Shown here piece after piece: positions 61,904 through 64,000 of a DNA stretch of 64,000 nucleotides. The notes beneath the pieces are model-generated. The model had not been told where the DNA came from and did no database searches. It saw only the letters and a program-made list of their open reading frames with translations. The position numbers and the translations under genes are program-made. This DNA comes from Alkalibacter saccharofermentans DSM 14828 (GTDB lineage: Bacteria; Bacillota; Clostridia; Eubacteriales; Alkalibacteraceae): contig NZ_FQTU01000005.1 of assembly GCF_900128885.1 (NCBI RefSeq), positions 89,724-153,723 on the forward strand. The letters run 5' to 3'. Each line of letters opens with the position of its first letter. Within the stretch, counting starts at the first letter, position 1.

Positions 61904-62407
61904 GGCTATTCCCCCCTGGATAATTTCTCATTCAATTATATCACAAAAAAATGTAGATCAAGCCTTCAATGCTCGTGGAGAAAGTTTCTCAGTTGAAACA
62001 CGGAAGGTACATGTTTGATACTGTCATCCAAAGTAAACAACAATACAAATATCAGGAAATACTGTTAAACCCGCATGGGGCGATAGTCAAGCAATAGTTA
62101 AACGACTAGAAAAACAAAGGTATTTATGACCATTTCCCGACTGCCCATCGACTATTTAACTGTGCAGCCGTAGGGTCCGGTTTCCATGCCGGACCGCAGA
62201 CCCATGTTTATGGTAATCTAGAACTGCAATAAATGCCAACCAAAAACACAAAAAGTAATTGCCAGTTGGCTTAGAATCGTCCATTATTATCTCTTTAAAT
62301 CCATTATGCTTAATTATTAATCATGCTATCCAGGATTAAGGATGCTTTTACACACCCTTAATGTCAATTTTGATAGATAGTTGGGAAGTGTCCCCTTTTT
62401 TGCTTTT
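61904..62407. other. Gene-free stretch with repeat-like sequence
   Basis: No credible gene. It contains a region (62080-62160) that resembles, partly inverted, the repeat stretch at 40.1 kb (ATAGTCAAGCAATAGTTAAA versus ATTGCTTGAC, and TTCCCGACTGCCCATCGACT), the 22-bp palindrome described separately, a GCCAAC / GTTGGC dyad (62233-62270) and, near the end, GGGAAGTGTCCCC followed by T6. Confidence 0.55.
62174..62195. repeat. 22-bp palindromic repeat, copy 2
   Basis: Identical to the element at 53214-53235, again in a gene-free gap and not followed by a T-run. Confidence 0.8.
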
Positions 62408-64000
62408 TTACCTGTAAGATGGAATATCAAATCTTAGAGGTATATTGTTTCTTTGGCAAATTTCAAGCATCATGTCCATATTTCTAGTCTGCTTAAGTGC
62501 CCATCCAATATCTGTTGCATATTGGTGATCTCCAGGTGTAGCAGGATTCCATCTCATTTTGTATAACGTATCCTGTTTGTAAGTGGCGTTATTGATATAC
62601 TGATCTGCAATCCATTTTGCACCACCTATTATAGATTTTTCGGGTGTATCCCAGCCTTGCTTATATGCATATTCAGAACCTAGGCGAAGTGCATCACCGT
62701 CTTTTGCTCCAATACCATACATATTATAAACTCGCTTTGGAGCTACTGCTTTTCCATCAACCGATGTCACCCACACGCCATTTGCCAACGTAGAAGTTCC
62801 ATTTCCTGTTTCTAGAAATGCATGTGCTAACAGGTAGATCTCGTTAATATTGTTGTCTCTTCCTGCTCTCATGAAAGCTTCCCCTTGTCCAGCTAGAATG
62901 CCTTTACCCGAAAGCTCTGTATTCAAATTTGAAGAGCTTATTCCTGAGCTACCTGACAATATCAAAAATTGGTACAACTCTCCCGGTATCTTTTTGACCT
63001 GTTTAGTATATTGACCAGATATCCAGCCAATGCGTCCGTTAGCATTAATTTGATGCCATCCATTTGAAGTATCAAGAACAGAAAATGTTTGACCGAATGA
63101 AACGCTTGTAATAATGCTATAAGCAGTACTTGGTCCGCTTCTAACATTCAGTGAACTTGCTGTCACTTCAACAGCGCTAGGTAAGCTTGGCATAGTTTGA
63201 GTGTTTCCTATCAACGCAACATGTGTTCCTGATACCCAGCCTGATCCACTGTTGTATGATATCTGATACCACCCATTTGATTGACCTAGTATTGAATATG
63301 TTTGGCTCCGTGCAACAGAACCAATTACGCCATGGCTCGTTCCAGGTCCCGATCTAACATTTAAAGAACTTGCCGTAATCTGCAACGTTTTTGCACTGCT
63401 TTTATCGTTAACAGGCGTAAACTGCAAATAATTATTTGGATTCATATGTGACTCAACATCAACTCGTTTGGCACTTTCCCAACCATTACCATATAAATCT
63501 GTTTGTGCATTTCTCACAAGTTGGACATCAACTGCATCAGAGAATGTTGTATAGTAATAGGTTGAGTGGTAAAGTAGCTCAGGCATATAAACTCTAGTTT
63601 GAGAATTTTGGATTGTTCCATCATTACCTATTGCTTGAATTATAATCGTGTTATATCCAGATATTAATATACTATCACTAAAAGTATAACTATACCCACT
63701 TCTATCCCCTCCGGGATATCCTGGGTATGCATTATTCACATCTGGACGGCTCAAACCTGTCTGGGCATTGCCTATGTGTGTCCCATTTACCGATACACGC
63801 ACTTCCTTTACTCCAGAGCCATTCAGTGCCCAACCCCTTACAAGTACGTCTTGATTGTTTATACTCTGGTTGCTTAAAGGGGCGTCTATCATAGTTCGTG
63901 GTATGGGTTTTGTCACGCTAAAGCTTCTGCTTATGCTCTGGCTTGTGCCATCTTCTCCTATTGCCTGGACCGTCACAGTATTGCTTCCTGGCTTTAGCCT
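62408..64000 (-). CDS. Cell-wall glucosaminidase with Ig-like and SH3 domains, C-terminal part
   Basis: At least 530 residues; the N-terminus lies beyond the right edge. Order: an Ig-like repeat (GWALNGSGVKEVRVSVNGTH, NTIIIQAIGNDGT), two SH3b domains (each with LNVRSGPGTS or LNVRSGPSTA), and a C-terminal GH73-type glucosaminidase (EIYLLAHAFLETGNGTSTLA with the catalytic Glu, YNMYGIGAKDGDA). It should cleave N-acetylglucosaminyl bonds in peptidoglycan. The SH3b units resemble the one in the SpoIID-dockerin protein, so both probably bind the same wall. No dockerin is present at its C-terminus. Confidence 0.9.
   Translation of the reverse strand, partial: RLKPGSNTVTVQAIGEDGTSQSISRSFSVTKPIPRTMIDAPLSNQSINNQDVLVRGWALNGSGVKEVRVSVNGTHIGNAQTGLSRPDVNNAYPGYPGGDRSGYSYTFSDSILISGYNTIIIQAIGNDGTIQNSQTRVYMPELLYHSTYYYTTFSDAVDVQLVRNAQTDLYGNGWESAKRVDVESHMNPNNYLQFTPVNDKSSAKTLQITASSLNVRSGPGTSHGVIGSVARSQTYSILGQSNGWYQISYNSGSGWVSGTHVALIGNTQTMPSLPSAVEVTASSLNVRSGPSTAYSIITSVSFGQTFSVLDTSNGWHQINANGRIGWISGQYTKQVKKIPGELYQFLILSGSSGISSSNLNTELSGKGILAGQGEAFMRAGRDNNINEIYLLAHAFLETGNGTSTLANGVWVTSVDGKAVAPKRVYNMYGIGAKDGDALRLGSEYAYKQGWDTPEKSIIGGAKWIADQYINNATYKQDTLYKMRWNPATPGDHQYATDIGWALKQTRNMDMMLEICQRNNIPLRFDIPSYR

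Noticed and set aside
1..64000. CRISPR array, tRNA or rRNA genes, integrase or IS elements
   Set aside because: I looked for evenly spaced direct repeats, cloverleaf-type sequence and transposase motifs and found none I could support; the only regular repeats are inside the adhesin gene.

Overview
The window reads as chromosomal DNA of a low-GC, anaerobic, Gram-positive bacterium of the class Clostridia. The support is an HPr-type PTS protein, PyrR/UraA with a PyrR attenuator, a glycyl radical enzyme with its activase, a flavodiiron protein, a ferredoxin-type thioredoxin reductase, leader-RNA control (M-box, two c-di-GMP-I riboswitches), strong AGGAGG-type ribosome sites and frequent TTG/GTG starts. 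The genus cannot be fixed. No rRNA, tRNA, CRISPR array, prophage or intact transposase was seen.

Layout. 0-3.4 kb: end of an M18 peptidase gene, a DUF896 protein, HPr, a DUF1858 protein and the pyrR-uraA operon. 3.4-9.4 kb: a flagellar gene fossil, a diguanylate cyclase, a three-gene glycerol-3-phosphate dehydrogenase-type operon behind an attenuator-like leader, and a lipoprotein. 9.5-17.9 kb: arsR-arsC, a DUF190 gene with corA, clpB with a cbpA-type dnaJ, thioredoxin with a pyridine-nucleotide-independent-type thioredoxin reductase, and a MenA-like prenyltransferase. 18-29.4 kb: flavodiiron protein, GGDEF-EAL protein, HD hydrolase, a PflD-like glycyl radical enzyme with activase, a divergent DeoR regulator with a Gfo/Idh/MocA dehydrogenase, and a MATE pump. 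29.5-34.4 kb: FapA behind a c-di-GMP riboswitch, a second GGDEF-EAL protein, a decayed chemoreceptor and a small HTH protein. 34.9-44 kb: glycine betaine ABC transporter, MgtE under an M-box, a cation/proton antiporter and CopA. 44-52 kb: a large repeat-built surface protein under a c-di-GMP riboswitch, a diguanylate cyclase, a CapD-like sugar dehydratase and a membrane-anchored cohesin protein. 52-64 kb: a K+ channel, an operon of a SpoIID-dockerin protein and a cohesin protein, a RuBisCO-like protein with a sigma-54 promoter and divergent activator, a zinc alcohol dehydrogenase, and the C-terminal part of a glucosaminidase.

Three themes stand out. (1) Cyclic di-GMP: four GGDEF/EAL genes and two c-di-GMP riboswitches (one before fapA, one before the giant surface protein) sit together with decayed remnants of a flagellar gene and a chemoreceptor gene, which suggests a shift from swimming to attachment. 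(2) A small cohesin-dockerin system outside any cellulosome: a secreted SpoIID/LytB-type wall protein ends in a type I-like dockerin and is followed in the same operon by a membrane-anchored cohesin protein, with a second cohesin protein nearby. (3) Unusual regulation: a RuBisCO-like gene with a textbook -24/-12 promoter and paired enhancer sites, and a thioredoxin promoter whose 17-bp spacer is filled by a GC-rich palindrome of CsoR/CstR type.
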